Assembly: GCA_934254755.1 (NCBI GenBank)
Contig: CAKQMM010000103.1
Span: forward strand, 1-5,316
Reading direction: 5' to 3'
Source: an uncultured Clostridia bacterium
GTDB taxonomy: Bacteria; Bacillota; Clostridia; Christensenellales; Borkfalkiaceae
DNA: 5,316 nucleotides
Shown: positions 5,090-5,316 of the stretch, piece after piece
Layout: each line of letters starts with the position of its first letter
Position numbering within the stretch: the stretch's first letter is position 1
Notes under the pieces: generated by a model
The model's input: the letters and a program-made list of their open reading frames with translations, nothing else
The model's database searches: none
Told to the model about the DNA's origin: nothing
Translations under genes and position numbers: made by a program

Positions 5090-5316
5090 GAGATTTTTTA
5101 ACGTAAAAGTTGCTACTTCGGACGACGCCAACGGGATATACGGGTTATACGATCCGAAAGACGGCAAAAGTTTTGCAAAAGAACAACGCGTAAACAAGAA
5201 AATAGCTAAAATAACGGACGAATTGAATAAAAAGACGTGCGACGCGCTTGGGTGCGTTTTCTTCCACGAAGAGGGCGATTTGGTAATGCCTACGCAAATT
5301 ACGGTAGCGGTAATAA
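5088..5316 (+). CDS. Hypothetical protein, N-terminal part
   Basis: An open frame of 76 codons begins at ATG 5088 and runs off the window. It is preceded by a Shine-Dalgarno GAGGT (5079-5083) five to six bases upstream, and its codon use (ATA, GAC, AAA, GCG) matches the other genes, so it is likely real. The protein starts MRFFNVKVATSDDANGIYGL. It is charged and soluble-looking, with a Lys/Glu-rich, probably helical segment (about 24-51, KDGKSFAKEQRVNKKIAKIT then DELNKKTC) and two cysteines (C51, C56). No signal peptide, membrane segment or known motif is visible. I do not recognise the family and assign no function. A strong terminator upstream makes it a separate transcription unit from the HAD gene. 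Confidence 0.65.
   Translation, partial: MRFFNVKVATSDDANGIYGLYDPKDGKSFAKEQRVNKKIAKITDELNKKTCDALGCVFFHEEGDLVMPTQITVAVI

Overview
The window reads as one bacterial catabolic operon, a separate phosphatase-like gene, and the start of an unrelated, unrecognised gene, all on the + strand. Heavy use of ATA (Ile), GCG, CGC, CCC and AAA/GAA codons, ATGA start/stop overlaps and purine-rich Shine-Dalgarno sites suggest an anaerobic Bacillota/Clostridia-type genome, possibly gut-associated. This is an impression from codon style; there is no marker gene to fix the taxonomy.

Layout. Bases 1-200 are the C-terminal end of an enolase-superfamily acid-sugar dehydratase. A 129-base gap rich in small inverted repeats follows. 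Then come four tightly packed genes: a GH10-like glycoside hydrolase without a signal peptide (330-1598), a short-chain dehydrogenase/reductase (1595-2308), an RraA-family protein of the aldolase-like branch (2305-3210), and a 6-phosphogluconolactonase-like beta-propeller lactonase (3212-4150). Junctions are a 4-base overlap, a 4-base overlap and a 1-base gap, so the four are almost certainly cotranscribed and translationally coupled. A hairpin terminator (4160-4194) closes the unit, and its T-run overlaps a good promoter for a HAD-family hydrolase (4261-4914). That gene ends at a strong terminator (4938-4963). An AT-rich intergenic stretch with repeated ACCAT/ATGGT motifs then leads to an open reading frame that runs off the window (5088-5316).

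How the genes may work together (inference). The glycosidase would release a sugar inside the cell, the SDR would oxidise it to a lactone, the lactonase would open it to an aldonate, the dehydratase would make a 2-keto-3-deoxy acid, and the RraA-like protein would cleave that to pyruvate plus an aldehyde. This is a non-phosphorylative oxidative sugar pathway in which an RraA-type class II aldolase takes the place usually filled by a DapA/KDPG-type or HpcH-type aldolase. The sugar is not identifiable from the sequence; key glycone-subsite residues of true xylanases are replaced in the GH10 protein, so it may not be xylose. No transporter, regulator, mobile element, RNA gene or CRISPR array is seen. 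The most unusual DNA-level feature is a perfect 15-bp-arm palindrome (1816-1847) inside the SDR coding region.
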